The notes beneath the pieces were generated by a model. That model worked only from the letters and a program-made list of their open reading frames with translations. It had not been told where the DNA came from and ran no database searches. From an uncultured Clostridia bacterium (GTDB lineage Bacteria > Bacillota > Clostridia > Christensenellales > CAG-138): a DNA stretch of 64,000 nt. The position numbers and the translations under genes are program-made. The number at the start of each line of letters is the position of its first letter. Within the stretch, counting starts at the first letter, position 1. The DNA lies in contig CAMVMM010000012.1 in the NCBI GenBank assembly GCA_947168565.1, positions 1 to 64,000 on the forward strand. The letters are read 5' to 3'. Below, piece after piece: positions 35,204-43,878 of this stretch.

Positions 35204-35346
35204 TGATGGAATAAGCGGGTTTTTGCGCCGGATGCGGCGGGGGCCGGGCGTTCTGCGCCGGCGCTTCCGCGAGGCTTTGCGCTTTGGGAGATGCTCCGCG
35301 CCCACTTATTTCGCGTTCATTTTCAATTAAAGAAGGAGAGAATCGA

Positions 35347-36435
35347 GTGGCAGGCTTACAGGAATACAAGTGCCCATGCTGCGGCGGCGCGATAGCTTTC
35401 GACAGCTCACTCCAGAAAATGAAGTGTCCGTATTGCGACACGGAGTTTGAAATGGAAACGCTGCAGGGCTATGATGAGCAGCTAAACAACGAAAAAGAGG
35501 ACGACATGACGTGGGACACCAACGCCGGCACCGAGTGGCTGGAGGGTGAAACGGACGGCATGCGCGTTTACGTCTGCAAATCCTGCGGCGGCGAGATAGT
35601 GGGCGATGAAAACATGGCGGCAACCTCCTGCCCCTTCTGCGGCAACCCCGTGGTGGTGATGGGCAACTTCACGGGCAGCTTGAAGCCCGATCTCGTGATC
35701 CCGTTCAAGCTGGATAAGGAGGCGGCGAAGGCGGCGCTGAATAAGCACGTGCAGGGCAAAAAGCTTGTGCCGAAGGTTTTCAAGGATCAAAAGCATATAA
35801 ACGAAATCAAGGGCATATACGTTCCCTTCTGGCTCTTTGACGCCGAGGCGGACGCCGATCTGCGCTTTCGCGGCACAAGGGTGCGCTCCTGGAGCGACAG
35901 CCGCTACAACTACACCGAAACGAGCTATTATTCCATCATAAGGGCGGGCTCGCTTGCGTTCAGCGGCGTGCCGGTGGACGGCTCAAGCAAGATGCCGGAT
36001 GACCTTATGGAATCCATAGAGCCCTACGATCTTTCGCAGGCGGTGGATTTCCAAACAGCGTACCTTGCGGGCTACCTTGCGGATAAATACGATATAAACG
36101 CGGAGCAGAGCGTGGATCGCGCAAACGAGCGCGTTAAATACAGCACGGAGCAGGTGTTTGCAAACACCGTGCACGGCTACACCACCGTGGTGCCGGAATC
36201 GAGCAGCGTGCGCCTTTACAACGGCAAGGCGAAGTACGCGCTCTATCCCGTTTGGCTGCTGAACACCGAGTGGAACGGCGTGACGTATACCTTTGCAATG
36301 AATGGGCAAACCGGCAAATTCGTGGGCAATCTGCCCGTGGATAAAAAAGAAAAGGGCAAGTGGTTTGCGATCGCCGCCGTGATCGGCGCCGTGGTCGCCT
36401 TCGGCGGCGCGATGCTGGTGAACCTGCTGTTCTGA
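35347..36435 (+). CDS. TFIIB-type zinc-ribbon membrane protein, YdjG-like
   Basis: A 362-aa protein with two N-terminal zinc ribbons (CPCCGG...CPYCDT, residues 9-28; CKSCGG...CPFCGN, about 79-102), a large middle domain (VIPFKLDKEAAKAALNKHVQ; IYVPFWLFDAEADADLRFRG) and one C-terminal membrane helix (FAIAAVIGAVVAFGGAMLV). This matches B. subtilis YdjG of the pspA-ydjGHI envelope-stress operon. Translation starts at GTG 35347 (AAGGAGA upstream); upstream in-frame codons have no ribosome site. The third module gene follows after 13 bp. Confidence 0.85.
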   Translation: MAGLQEYKCPCCGGAIAFDSSLQKMKCPYCDTEFEMETLQGYDEQLNNEKEDDMTWDTNAGTEWLEGETDGMRVYVCKSCGGEIVGDENMAATSCPFCGNPVVVMGNFTGSLKPDLVIPFKLDKEAAKAALNKHVQGKKLVPKVFKDQKHINEIKGIYVPFWLFDAEADADLRFRGTRVRSWSDSRYNYTETSYYSIIRAGSLAFSGVPVDGSSKMPDDLMESIEPYDLSQAVDFQTAYLAGYLADKYDINAEQSVDRANERVKYSTEQVFANTVHGYTTVVPESSSVRLYNGKAKYALYPVWLLNTEWNGVTYTFAMNGQTGKFVGNLPVDKKEKGKWFAIAAVIGAVVAFGGAMLVNLLF

Positions 36436-36448
36436 GGAGGGCGAAAAA

Positions 36449-37723
36449 ATGAAAAAAAGATTTTTTGCATTGATAATGCTCATCGCGCTCCTTGTGGTGC
36501 CAGCGCTCACGGCGCTTGCTTCGGCGGGCGACGGCGTGTTCGTGATAGACGAGCGCGGCCTGCTCTCCGCTTCGGAGGTGGAGCAGCTCAATGAAAAGGC
36601 GGCCCAAATTCAGCGCGAGCAGGGGCTCACCCCCATGTTTGCAATAGTTGAGGATGCGGGCGGCAGCGTTGCCGATTACCTTGAAGCGCTTTACAGGCGG
36701 CATACCACCGCAGCGGACGGCGTGATACTCGGATACAGCAACGCCGAAAACAAATGGAGCTGCGTTTTCTTCGGCAGAGCGCGGGAGGCCTTTTCGGAGG
36801 CCGATGAGGACGCGCTTTGGGATGCTTACAGGCTTCCCGATACCTATATCGCGGGCATCGGCGATTATTTCGACGCCGCCTCAAGGCGCTATGCCGCTTT
36901 CACGGGCGGAAGCGTGCCGTCGATTATCACCGATCCCACTCAAGCGCCTCTCACCACCGATCTTCCGCTTGTGACGGAGGTTCCCGTGACCGCCGCGCCC
37001 ATCGTCAGCGGCAACCGCGTGGAGGACAGCGCCGATCTTTTGAGCGACGCGCAGGAGTCCGCCCTTGCCGCAAAGCTCGATGAGATCAGCAGAAAGCATG
37101 ACTGCGACGTCGTCGTTATCACCGCAAAGAGCCTCGGCAATAAGCTTGCGCGCCTTTTTGCCGCGGATTATTATGAAATGTGCGGCTATAATATGAGCGG
37201 CGGCATGGTGATGATGGTTTGCCCCGAGCAGCGCGACTATGCTTTCGTTGCCACCGGCAAATGCTACGATATTTTCAATGATACAAAGGTCATAGATCAT
37301 CTTAAGGAAGTTGTGGTATCGGATCAGCTTGCCTATGACCGCTACAACAGCGGCTTCACCGTGTTTGCGGATAAATGCGATGAGTTTCTCACAAACGTTG
37401 AAAACGGCAAACCGCCATACAAGAAAAACCCGATCTCACTCGTGTTTGCGGCGATAGGCTCGGCGGTGGTTGCGCTTGTGACCGGCGGCGTGACCGCAAG
37501 CACGATGGAAAGCAAGCTCAAGAGCGTTCGCAAGCAGCAGAATGCCTCCGAATACGTTCAGCAGGGCAGCCTGCGCATGGTGAATCAGAGCGAAATGTTC
37601 CTTTACAGAAACGTGGTAAAGACCGAGCGCCCGAGGGACGATAACCGTTCGGGCGGCGGCTCAAGCGGCGGCTTCTCATCCTCCTCCGGCTCAAGCTGGT
37701 CCGGCTCGAGCGGAAAGTATTAA
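36449..37723 (+). CDS. TPM-domain membrane protein, YdjH-like
   Basis: A 424-aa protein: signal peptide (residues 1-26), a TPM-like domain at 30-150 (FVIDERGLLSASEVEQLNEK), a Thr/Pro linker, a second TPM domain at 190-320 (VEDSADLLSDAQESALAAKL, YDRYNSGFTVFADKCDEFL), a membrane segment near 333-355 and a Ser/Gly-rich tail (GGGSSGGFSSSSGSSWSG). TPM proteins are named after a photosystem assembly factor with phosphatase activity; B. subtilis YdjH belongs to the pspA-ydjGHI operon. The doubled TPM domain is unusual. The domains face the outside, the tail the cytosol, if the signal is cleaved. Confidence 0.85.
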   Translation: MKKRFFALIMLIALLVVPALTALASAGDGVFVIDERGLLSASEVEQLNEKAAQIQREQGLTPMFAIVEDAGGSVADYLEALYRRHTTAADGVILGYSNAENKWSCVFFGRAREAFSEADEDALWDAYRLPDTYIAGIGDYFDAASRRYAAFTGGSVPSIITDPTQAPLTTDLPLVTEVPVTAAPIVSGNRVEDSADLLSDAQESALAAKLDEISRKHDCDVVVITAKSLGNKLARLFAADYYEMCGYNMSGGMVMMVCPEQRDYAFVATGKCYDIFNDTKVIDHLKEVVVSDQLAYDRYNSGFTVFADKCDEFLTNVENGKPPYKKNPISLVFAAIGSAVVALVTGGVTASTMESKLKSVRKQQNASEYVQQGSLRMVNQSEMFLYRNVVKTERPRDDNRSGGGSSGGFSSSSGSSWSGSSGKY

Positions 37724-37756
37724 CGGTAAAGTATTGATTATATAGAAACCCCTCTA

Positions 37757-37795
37757 AAACGGCATTCTTTTGCAAGGGTGCCGTTTCAATTTATA
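37757..37795 (+). terminator. Weak terminator after the TPM gene
   Basis: AAACGGCA and TGCCGTTT around a 14-base loop, followed by CAATTT. Weak T-run. Confidence 0.5.
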
Positions 37796-37834
37796 CTATG
37801 GGACAGTATTATTTGAATTATTTTTAAAACAGGC

Positions 37835-37863
37835 TTAACATACGGGGCAAATGGTGATATAAT
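37835..37863 (+). promoter_or_regulatory. Promoter of the metalloprotease gene
   Basis: TTAACA (37835-37840) and TATAAT (37858-37863), 17 bp apart, with an extended TG before the -10. Confidence 0.75.
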
Positions 37864-37930
37864 ATACATGCGGCGCGTGAAAAATGATGACAGTATAAAG
37901 CAGGAAGGCGCGCCGAGGAAGGAGATAAAC

Positions 37931-39934
37931 ATGAAAAAAACTCTCAGCTTCATAGTGGCGGCGCTGCTCGTTTTCGCGTCGCTCCCGCTTGCTTCGCTCG
38001 CAAAGGCGCCCGAAGCGCAGAGGGGCGTTGCCTCGGGTGCGGTGATAGATACCGACGGCAGCGACGGTTACAGCGGCGAATACGTTGTGATCTACAATCC
38101 GGACACGAATCCGGAAAGCTCCAAGTCCACAGGCGATATGAGCGGGCTTATCGAAACCCAGGCGGGCGAAAGCGACGTTCCCCCTGCGCCCGCGCGGGAG
38201 CAGCTTGACCTGCCGTACATGATAGACGTGGACGGCGCTCTTGCGGAGCAGGCGGAAAAAGCGGGCCTTTCGCTTGAAAAAGCGGAGCTGCCCGGCGGCG
38301 AGCGCATCTCCTACGAGGTGGGCGACACCCGCTATTTCGTGGTTATGAACTATTCTCCGCTGGGGCTTATAATGCAGTTCAAGGTGCTTGCCAAGGGCGA
38401 GCATTGCTATATCTGGACTCCGACCTCCACGGAAGAAAACGTGCATCCGCTGGATATGATCGATCCCTCTTACGCGCAGATGGCGGCGGATGAGTTCGAT
38501 TCCAAGTTTCCGCTCATGCAGTCCTCCTTCGGCGAGCATTCGAACGGCTCCCAGGGCGACGGCAGGCTGAATATTCTGTATTATAATATAGACGACGGCT
38601 GGCAGCTCGGGCAGGGCTACGTAGGCGGCTATTTCGCGGCGCTGGACTTTTTTACGAACGGACTTCCCATACTGAATATCGACACCTACCCCGGAGTGCA
38701 TTACACGAATGCGGACGGCGTGGAGATAAAGCGCATCAGCGACAGCTACGGCACCATGGTGCATGAGTATCAGCATCTTATCAATTATTCCGAGCTTGGC
38801 GCAAGCGCAACCTGGCTCAACGAATGCTGGAGCGCGGCGGCGGAGGAGATCTGCTACCCCGGCTCAAGCGTTATCGGCAGGATTCAGAGCTGGACAAACA
38901 CCTTCTACCGCGAAAACGGCGGCTGGCTCAACCCGCCGCAGGAGTTTTCATACGTGCCAGAATTCAGCCTGCACAACGGCTATTCCATGTATGATTGGAA
39001 CAACAGCATGGAGATGAACGATCTGCTGGTGCTTTACGCGCAGGTTTCGCTCTATGCCCAGTATATCTTCACTCAATACGGAAACACCGCCTACAGGCAG
39101 ATAAACGAGCGCATGAAGAACGGCGAGAGCTTCGAGCAGGCGTTTCAGGGCGTAACGGGGCAGAGCCTCTCCGATTTTACCGGCAATTTCCGCTGTGCGC
39201 TCTATGCAAACACCGCTGCGGACGTGCTTGAGGGTCTGTACGGCTTCCGCCCGCAGGAGGGCTACGATCCGGAAAACTACCATGGCGTGCAGAATCCCTA
39301 TGACCTGCTCGGCCCGGTCGTGTTCACCGGCAGTCAATGCTCCGTTAGGGGCGGCGGCGCTGTCTGCGTTAAGCCCGTCGGCGGCGTTTATAATCCCCCT
39401 GCGGGCGCGGGAAGCGGGCTTGTGTACTTCGGCATCAGCCGCTCCTCCACGCCTCCGCAGCCCACGGCGCTGACGGGGATAAGCCTTGAGCCCGCCGCGC
39501 TCACGCTTGAGGCGGGGGAGAGCGCAAGCCTCACCGCTCTGCCGACCCCCGTGAACGCAAGCAGCTTCACCCTCAGCTTCACAAGCTCCGATCCCTCCGT
39601 TGCCACCGTTTCCGCCTCCGGCAGAACCGCGAGCGTTACGGCGGTTTCGGCGGGCAGCGCGGTCATCACCGTTACCGCGCATGATAATATCAGCGGAAAC
39701 AGCTTCACCGCGCAAACGGTCGTTACCGTGAACGGCTCAAGCGGCTTCATCCCCGGCGACTGCGATCAGAACGGCAGCGTTGCCGTGGCGGATGCGATCA
39801 TGGCGCTGCGCCACGCTATGGGGCTTATCACCCTCAGCGGAAACGGCTTCCTTGCGGGCGATATGGACGGAAACGGCTCCATCTCCATATCGGACGCCGT
39901 GGTCATCATGCGTCTTGCGATGGGCTTGGCTTGA
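37931..39934 (+). CDS. Secreted zinc metalloprotease with Big2 and dockerin domains
   Basis: A 667-aa secreted protein. Signal peptide at residues 1-25 (TLSFIVAALLVFASLPLASL). The catalytic motif is HEYQH (His278, Glu279, His282) with a downstream NECWSAAAEE supplying the third ligand, as in hyicolysin-like M30 peptidases. Then a Big2 Ig-like domain (about 512-605: LTGISLEPAALTLEAGESAS) and a C-terminal dockerin (about 610-667) with two calcium loops (GDCDQNGSVAVADAIMALRH, GDMDGNGSISISDAVVIMRL). It is likely fixed to a cohesin-bearing surface protein, as is the subtilase at 19.6 kb; no cohesin is in the window. Start MKKTLSF at 37931 behind AAGGAGA. Confidence 0.85.
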   Translation: MKKTLSFIVAALLVFASLPLASLAKAPEAQRGVASGAVIDTDGSDGYSGEYVVIYNPDTNPESSKSTGDMSGLIETQAGESDVPPAPAREQLDLPYMIDVDGALAEQAEKAGLSLEKAELPGGERISYEVGDTRYFVVMNYSPLGLIMQFKVLAKGEHCYIWTPTSTEENVHPLDMIDPSYAQMAADEFDSKFPLMQSSFGEHSNGSQGDGRLNILYYNIDDGWQLGQGYVGGYFAALDFFTNGLPILNIDTYPGVHYTNADGVEIKRISDSYGTMVHEYQHLINYSELGASATWLNECWSAAAEEICYPGSSVIGRIQSWTNTFYRENGGWLNPPQEFSYVPEFSLHNGYSMYDWNNSMEMNDLLVLYAQVSLYAQYIFTQYGNTAYRQINERMKNGESFEQAFQGVTGQSLSDFTGNFRCALYANTAADVLEGLYGFRPQEGYDPENYHGVQNPYDLLGPVVFTGSQCSVRGGGAVCVKPVGGVYNPPAGAGSGLVYFGISRSSTPPQPTALTGISLEPAALTLEAGESASLTALPTPVNASSFTLSFTSSDPSVATVSASGRTASVTAVSAGSAVITVTAHDNISGNSFTAQTVVTVNGSSGFIPGDCDQNGSVAVADAIMALRHAMGLITLSGNGFLAGDMDGNGSISISDAVVIMRLAMGLA

Positions 39935-39942
39935 AGAATAAA

Positions 39943-40005
39943 GGCGCATGGCTGAAGAAGGCGCGTGGCTGAAAAAAGCGCATGGCTGAAGAAGGCGCAT
40001 GCCGG
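39943..40005. repeat. 17-bp tandem repeat, 3.7 copies
   Basis: GGCGCATGGCTGAAGAA is repeated from 39943, 39960 and 39977 with small changes, then partly from 39994. It begins 9 bp past the stop codon of the metalloprotease. Confidence 0.9.
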
Positions 40006-40030
40006 ATGAATAATTAAGAAACCGTGGTTG

Positions 40031-40063
40031 AAATGCCGCTCGATGGGCGGCATTTCCCCTTTT
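40031..40063 (+). terminator. Intrinsic terminator of the metalloprotease gene
   Basis: AAATGCCGC (40031-40039) pairs with GCGGCATTT (40047-40055), then CCCCTTTT. Confidence 0.7.
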
Positions 40064-40111
40064 CGGGTTTTGGGAATCATTCAAACTGCACGATTCCTCC
40101 GAGCTTTTTAT

Positions 40112-40149
40112 CAAAGCAAAAGCCGCACGGAGCGAACGCCCCATGCGGC
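40112..40149 (-). terminator. Intrinsic terminator of the flavodiiron gene
   Basis: On the minus strand GCCGCATGG (from 40141-40149) pairs with CCGTGCGGC (40122-40130), followed by TTTTGCTTT. About 20 bp past the stop codon. Confidence 0.75.
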
Positions 40150-40170
40150 ATAATTTATTTTCGTTCGGGT

Positions 40171-42024
40171 TTATTTCAGCGGCTCAAAATCCTCCGCGCC
40201 GTGCTTGCAAAGCGGGCAGATGAAGTCCGCGGGCAGCTCGTCGCCCTCGTAAACGTAGCCGCAGATCTTGCACACGAAGCCCTTCCTGCTTCCTTCGGCC
40301 GGTGCGGGCTTGGGCTTGATATGCTCGAAATAATAGCTGTACGTAACTGATGGCGTCTCCGCGTCCAGCACCGCCGCCTCCACAACGTCGGCCACAAACA
40401 GCGTGTGGGTGCCGTAATCATGCGCTTCTATCACCTTGCAGGAGATGAAGGCGTTCGCGTGCTTGGGCAGGTAGATTATGCCGTTCGCGCTTCTTGGCGC
40501 GGTGGCGGCGCATTCCGCAAATTTATCCGCGTCGCGGCCGCTCTGGAAGCCGAAATGCTGAAATACCTTGAAGGGCGTGGTTTCACCGAGCACGGAGATA
40601 TTGAAGGCGCCGGTCTTTCGGATCATTTCCTCGGTGTAGTTCGCCTTGTTCACCGCAATATTCACGCGCTTGGGGTTATCCGTGAGCTGAACGGCGGTGT
40701 TTATGATGCAGCCGTTGTCCTTGCTGCCGTCGCGCGCCGTTACCACGTACAGTCCGTAGGAAAGCTTGAACATCGCGTTGTTGTCGATCATGCTTTCGGC
40801 GGCGGGCCTTGCCTCCGCCTCGGGCTCCTTCATGGAGCTCGCAACCGCGTCCGCAAGCGCCTTGATCTGATCGAGCTGAACGCCGTGAACGGCGGAGCGG
40901 ACGTCCACAAGGTTTTCAATGAAGGTCATATTCTTCATGGGCTCAAGGATCTCGCGCATAAGCTTGCCGCTGGTGGGCGCCCAGGAGCCGTTCTGCATGA
41001 AGGCAACGGTGCGGTTCTGAATATTATGCTCCGCAAGGTCGCGCAGCGCCTCCTCCATGCGCACGAAGATGCCCGCGTTGTAGGTGGTGGCGGCGAAGAT
41101 GAGATGGCTGAAGCGGAAGCTTGCGGCGATTATCTCATCGGAGGAGGTAACGGAAACGTCGAAAACCCGGACCTTCACGCCGCGCTGACGAAGCTCGCTC
41201 GAAAGAATGTCCGCAGCGTTCGCGGTGTTGCCGTAAACGGAGGAATAGGCGAGCATAACGCCCTTTTCCTCGGGCGTGTAGGTGCTCCAGAGCATATATT
41301 TATCAAGGAACTGATTGAATTTCTGGCGCCAAACGAAGCCGTGGAGCGGGCAAACGAGGGCTATTTCCACCGTGGCCGCCTTCTTGAGAAGCGCCTGCAC
41401 CTGCGTGCCGTATTTGCCCACTATATTGGTGTAGTACCTGCGCGCCTCGTCCATATAATCGCGCTCAAAATCCACCTCGTCCGCAAATATCGCGCCGTCC
41501 AGCGCGCCGAAGGTGCCGAATGCGTCTGCGGAAAACAGTATCTTGTCCACCGTATCGTAGCTCACCATCACCTCGGGCCAATGCACCATGCGCGCGCAGA
41601 GGAACATAAGATTGTGGCGGCCGGTGCTGAGCGTGTCGCCCTCCTTGATCTTCATGAACTTAACCGCGGAAACGTCGCCGAAATAGTTGCCTATCATATC
41701 GGCGGCAAGGGGGGAGCAAACCACGGTGATATCCGGATAGCGGCGCAGCAGCTCGCCCAGCGTGGCGGAATGATCGGGCTCCATGTGGTGAACCACGATA
41801 TAGTCAAGGTGCCTGCCCTCAAGCTCATGCTCCAGATTCTCAAAGAAAAGGCCGGAAACGGCGGCGTCCACCGTGTCGAAAAGCACGGTTTTTTCGTCCT
41901 TCAGCAGGTAAGAGTTGTAGCTCACGCCGCGCGGCACCCTGTAAACGCCCTCAAAAACGAGCAGACGGCGGTCGTTCGCGCCGAGCCAGACCAGATCGTC
42001 GGTTATTTTTCTTGTGCAGTACAT
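40171..42024 (-). CDS. Four-domain flavodiiron protein with flavin reductase and rubredoxin
   Basis: A 617-aa fusion. Domain 1 (about 1-250) is the metallo-beta-lactamase-like diiron domain, with ligands in HHMEPDHSATL (His80, Glu82, Asp84, His85), SADAFG and CPLHGFVW. Domain 2 (about 255-395) is a flavodoxin (LAYSSVYGNTANAADILSSE) holding FMN. Domain 3 (about 415-575) is a flavin-reductase/FMN-binding domain (LYVVTARDGSKDNGCIINTA). Domain 4 is a rubredoxin with Cys585, 588, 603 and 606. The family reduces O2 to water or NO to N2O in the cytosol; the fusion could pass electrons from NAD(P)H internally. AGGAGGAAA-type ribosome site before the ATG; next gene upstream is hemZ, 136 bp away. Confidence 0.92.
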   Translation of the reverse strand: MYCTRKITDDLVWLGANDRRLLVFEGVYRVPRGVSYNSYLLKDEKTVLFDTVDAAVSGLFFENLEHELEGRHLDYIVVHHMEPDHSATLGELLRRYPDITVVCSPLAADMIGNYFGDVSAVKFMKIKEGDTLSTGRHNLMFLCARMVHWPEVMVSYDTVDKILFSADAFGTFGALDGAIFADEVDFERDYMDEARRYYTNIVGKYGTQVQALLKKAATVEIALVCPLHGFVWRQKFNQFLDKYMLWSTYTPEEKGVMLAYSSVYGNTANAADILSSELRQRGVKVRVFDVSVTSSDEIIAASFRFSHLIFAATTYNAGIFVRMEEALRDLAEHNIQNRTVAFMQNGSWAPTSGKLMREILEPMKNMTFIENLVDVRSAVHGVQLDQIKALADAVASSMKEPEAEARPAAESMIDNNAMFKLSYGLYVVTARDGSKDNGCIINTAVQLTDNPKRVNIAVNKANYTEEMIRKTGAFNISVLGETTPFKVFQHFGFQSGRDADKFAECAATAPRSANGIIYLPKHANAFISCKVIEAHDYGTHTLFVADVVEAAVLDAETPSVTYSYYFEHIKPKPAPAEGSRKGFVCKICGYVYEGDELPADFICPLCKHGAEDFEPLK

Positions 42025-42159
42025 TTATTTTTCCTCCGTAGAAGTTATTCTATCATTCATACTATATCAAAAGTCAGAGGACGGAAAAGTTGCATTGGCA
42101 ACAGAATTCGATATATTGCCGCCCGATGCTATCCTGCATACGGGCTTTAGGCGTCAGTA

Positions 42160-43716
42160 TCAGCCCTCAACCCAGAGCGTCCGCCGCGCCTCATGCGTTT
42201 TTTCGATCTTTTCGATATAGGTGGCTATATCCTTGGGGTTCGGCACGCGCTCTATCCGCTTTTCACCGCTGAAAACGCGCTTGCTCATCGCACCCGCGCC
42301 GTGCGCGATTATGCTCAGGCGATCCTCCATCATGTCGATATTATAGGCGCAAACCTTATCGGGCAGGGAATAGCCGACGTTTTCCATATTGCCCGCCATA
42401 TACTTCTGGCGGTACATATAATAGGGCAGCATACCCAGCTCAAGGGCGCAGCGGGCGCCGATGGCGGTCATTTTTTCAACCTCCGAAACGGGGGGCAGCG
42501 CGTATTTATCAAGCTTTTCATGCAGGCGGCTGGAGCGCTTTATGGCAAGCGTATGCACCGTCAGGCAATCGGGCGCAAGCTCAAGCACCTTCTCGCAGGT
42601 GCGCTCCATGTCGGCGGCGGTTTCGCCCGGCAGCCCCGCTATAAGATCCATATTTATGGAATCAAAGCCAAGCTCTCGCGCCATGTAATAGCAATTTTTT
42701 ATATCCTCGGAGCTGTGGTCGCGCCCCACGAGCGCAAGGGTTTTATCAAGCATGGTCTGCGGGTTTATGGAGATGCGCGTGCAGCCGTTTTGCTTTAATA
42801 CGCGCAGCTTTTGCTCCGTGATGGTGTCCGGCCTGCCCGCCTCCACGGTAAGCTCCATGCCGGGGGCGAAGCCGTATGCTTCCGCGGCAAAGCGGAGCAG
42901 GGAATCAAGCTCCTCCTCGGTGAGTATGGTTGGCGTGCCGCCGCCGAGATACGCCGCGCGAACGGTCAGCTTGCGCTCCTTTGCAAGCGCCGCGCCAAGG
43001 GAAATATCCTTTTTGAGCGCGTTAAGATACGCCGCCATATCCGTTTTTTTGGTGCGCAGCTCGGAGGCAAAGGAGCAGTAAAGGCAGCGCGTGCGGCAGA
43101 AGGGAATGCCGATATACACGTCCACGTCGTTTGGCCGAATGGAGGCGATCACGCTTCGCTGCGCGGAAACTATGCGCGAAGCAAGCTCAAGCTTTTCCTC
43201 ACTGACCTCGAACTCCTCAAGCATCAGCTCTGTCGCCGCTTCCTCGCCGTGTCTTTCGGTAAGCTCGCGCAGCAGGCTCGTGGGCCGAATGCCGGTGAGC
43301 GAGCCCCAGGGGAGGGGCGCATCCGGAAAAGCCCTTTTGAGTGCGCGGAAAACGGCTATCTTCAGGCAGCGCTTTTCAAGCCGCTTTTTTTCAAGGGAAG
43401 CGCCGCGCTCGGAAAGCTCCGGGCCCTCTTTCCCGCCGCCCTCGGACTCATCGCAGGGCGAAAAGCGCTCGTGGGGCAGAGAGTATGAGCAGCAAAAGCG
43501 CTCGCTGCCGTTATAATACTCCGCCCTTGCGGAAAAGCGGGCGTTTTTATCGAAAAAGGAAGCCTCCTCGCCGCCGAAAAGCAGCGCGGCAAGCTTTTTT
43601 TCGCCCGCGCAAAAGCCGCCCTCGTCCGTGAGCTCTATATTCGGCACGGGCGCAAAAAGGCGGATGACCTCGCATATATCGTTGTAAAATTCCTCGCGGT
43701 TCGTGTGCAGCTTCAT
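42160..43716 (-). CDS. hemZ: HemZ-like radical SAM coproporphyrinogen dehydrogenase
   Basis: A 518-aa radical SAM protein of the HemN/HemZ group. The 4Fe-4S site is CRTRCLYC (Cys207, Cys211, Cys214; CX3CX2C); NAD-like segments GGGTPTILTEEELDSLL and TVEAGRPDTIT follow. The about 190-residue N-terminal extension is typical of HemZ. It may act in oxygen-independent haem synthesis, though some relatives are haem chaperones. The ATG at 43716 has no clear Shine-Dalgarno; directly upstream lies a 40-bp duplication. The neighbourhood hemZ-MBL-dtd-relA-apt-recJ is typical for Clostridia. Confidence 0.88.
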   Translation of the reverse strand: MKLHTNREEFYNDICEVIRLFAPVPNIELTDEGGFCAGEKKLAALLFGGEEASFFDKNARFSARAEYYNGSERFCCSYSLPHERFSPCDESEGGGKEGPELSERGASLEKKRLEKRCLKIAVFRALKRAFPDAPLPWGSLTGIRPTSLLRELTERHGEEAATELMLEEFEVSEEKLELASRIVSAQRSVIASIRPNDVDVYIGIPFCRTRCLYCSFASELRTKKTDMAAYLNALKKDISLGAALAKERKLTVRAAYLGGGTPTILTEEELDSLLRFAAEAYGFAPGMELTVEAGRPDTITEQKLRVLKQNGCTRISINPQTMLDKTLALVGRDHSSEDIKNCYYMARELGFDSINMDLIAGLPGETAADMERTCEKVLELAPDCLTVHTLAIKRSSRLHEKLDKYALPPVSEVEKMTAIGARCALELGMLPYYMYRQKYMAGNMENVGYSLPDKVCAYNIDMMEDRLSIIAHGAGAMSKRVFSGEKRIERVPNPKDIATYIEKIEKTHEARRTLWVEG

Positions 43717-43736
43717 TTTGGGTTTGGGTCAGGCTT

Positions 43737-43823
43737 GCGGCTTGGCTTCGGTTCGCCGCCGCAGGCTCGGTGATGACAGGCCGGCGGCTTGGCTTCGGTT
43801 CGCTGCCGCAGGCTCGGTGATGA
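43737..43823. repeat. 40-bp direct repeat, 2 copies
   Basis: A 40-base unit starting GCGGCTTGGCTTCGGTTCGC occurs at 43737-43776 and 43784-43823 (offset 47 bp, one difference). It lies just upstream of the hemZ start, between hemZ and the MBL hydrolase gene. Confidence 0.88.
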
Positions 43824-43878
43824 ACGGTGTATCCAAAGAAAAACGCTTTTAGCACGGGAAAACGGAGCGCAATTCGGC

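Noticed and set aside
40405..42150. A 581-codon plus-strand frame opposite the flavodiiron gene
   Set aside because: The minus-strand protein has four clear domains; the plus frame has none and no ribosome site.
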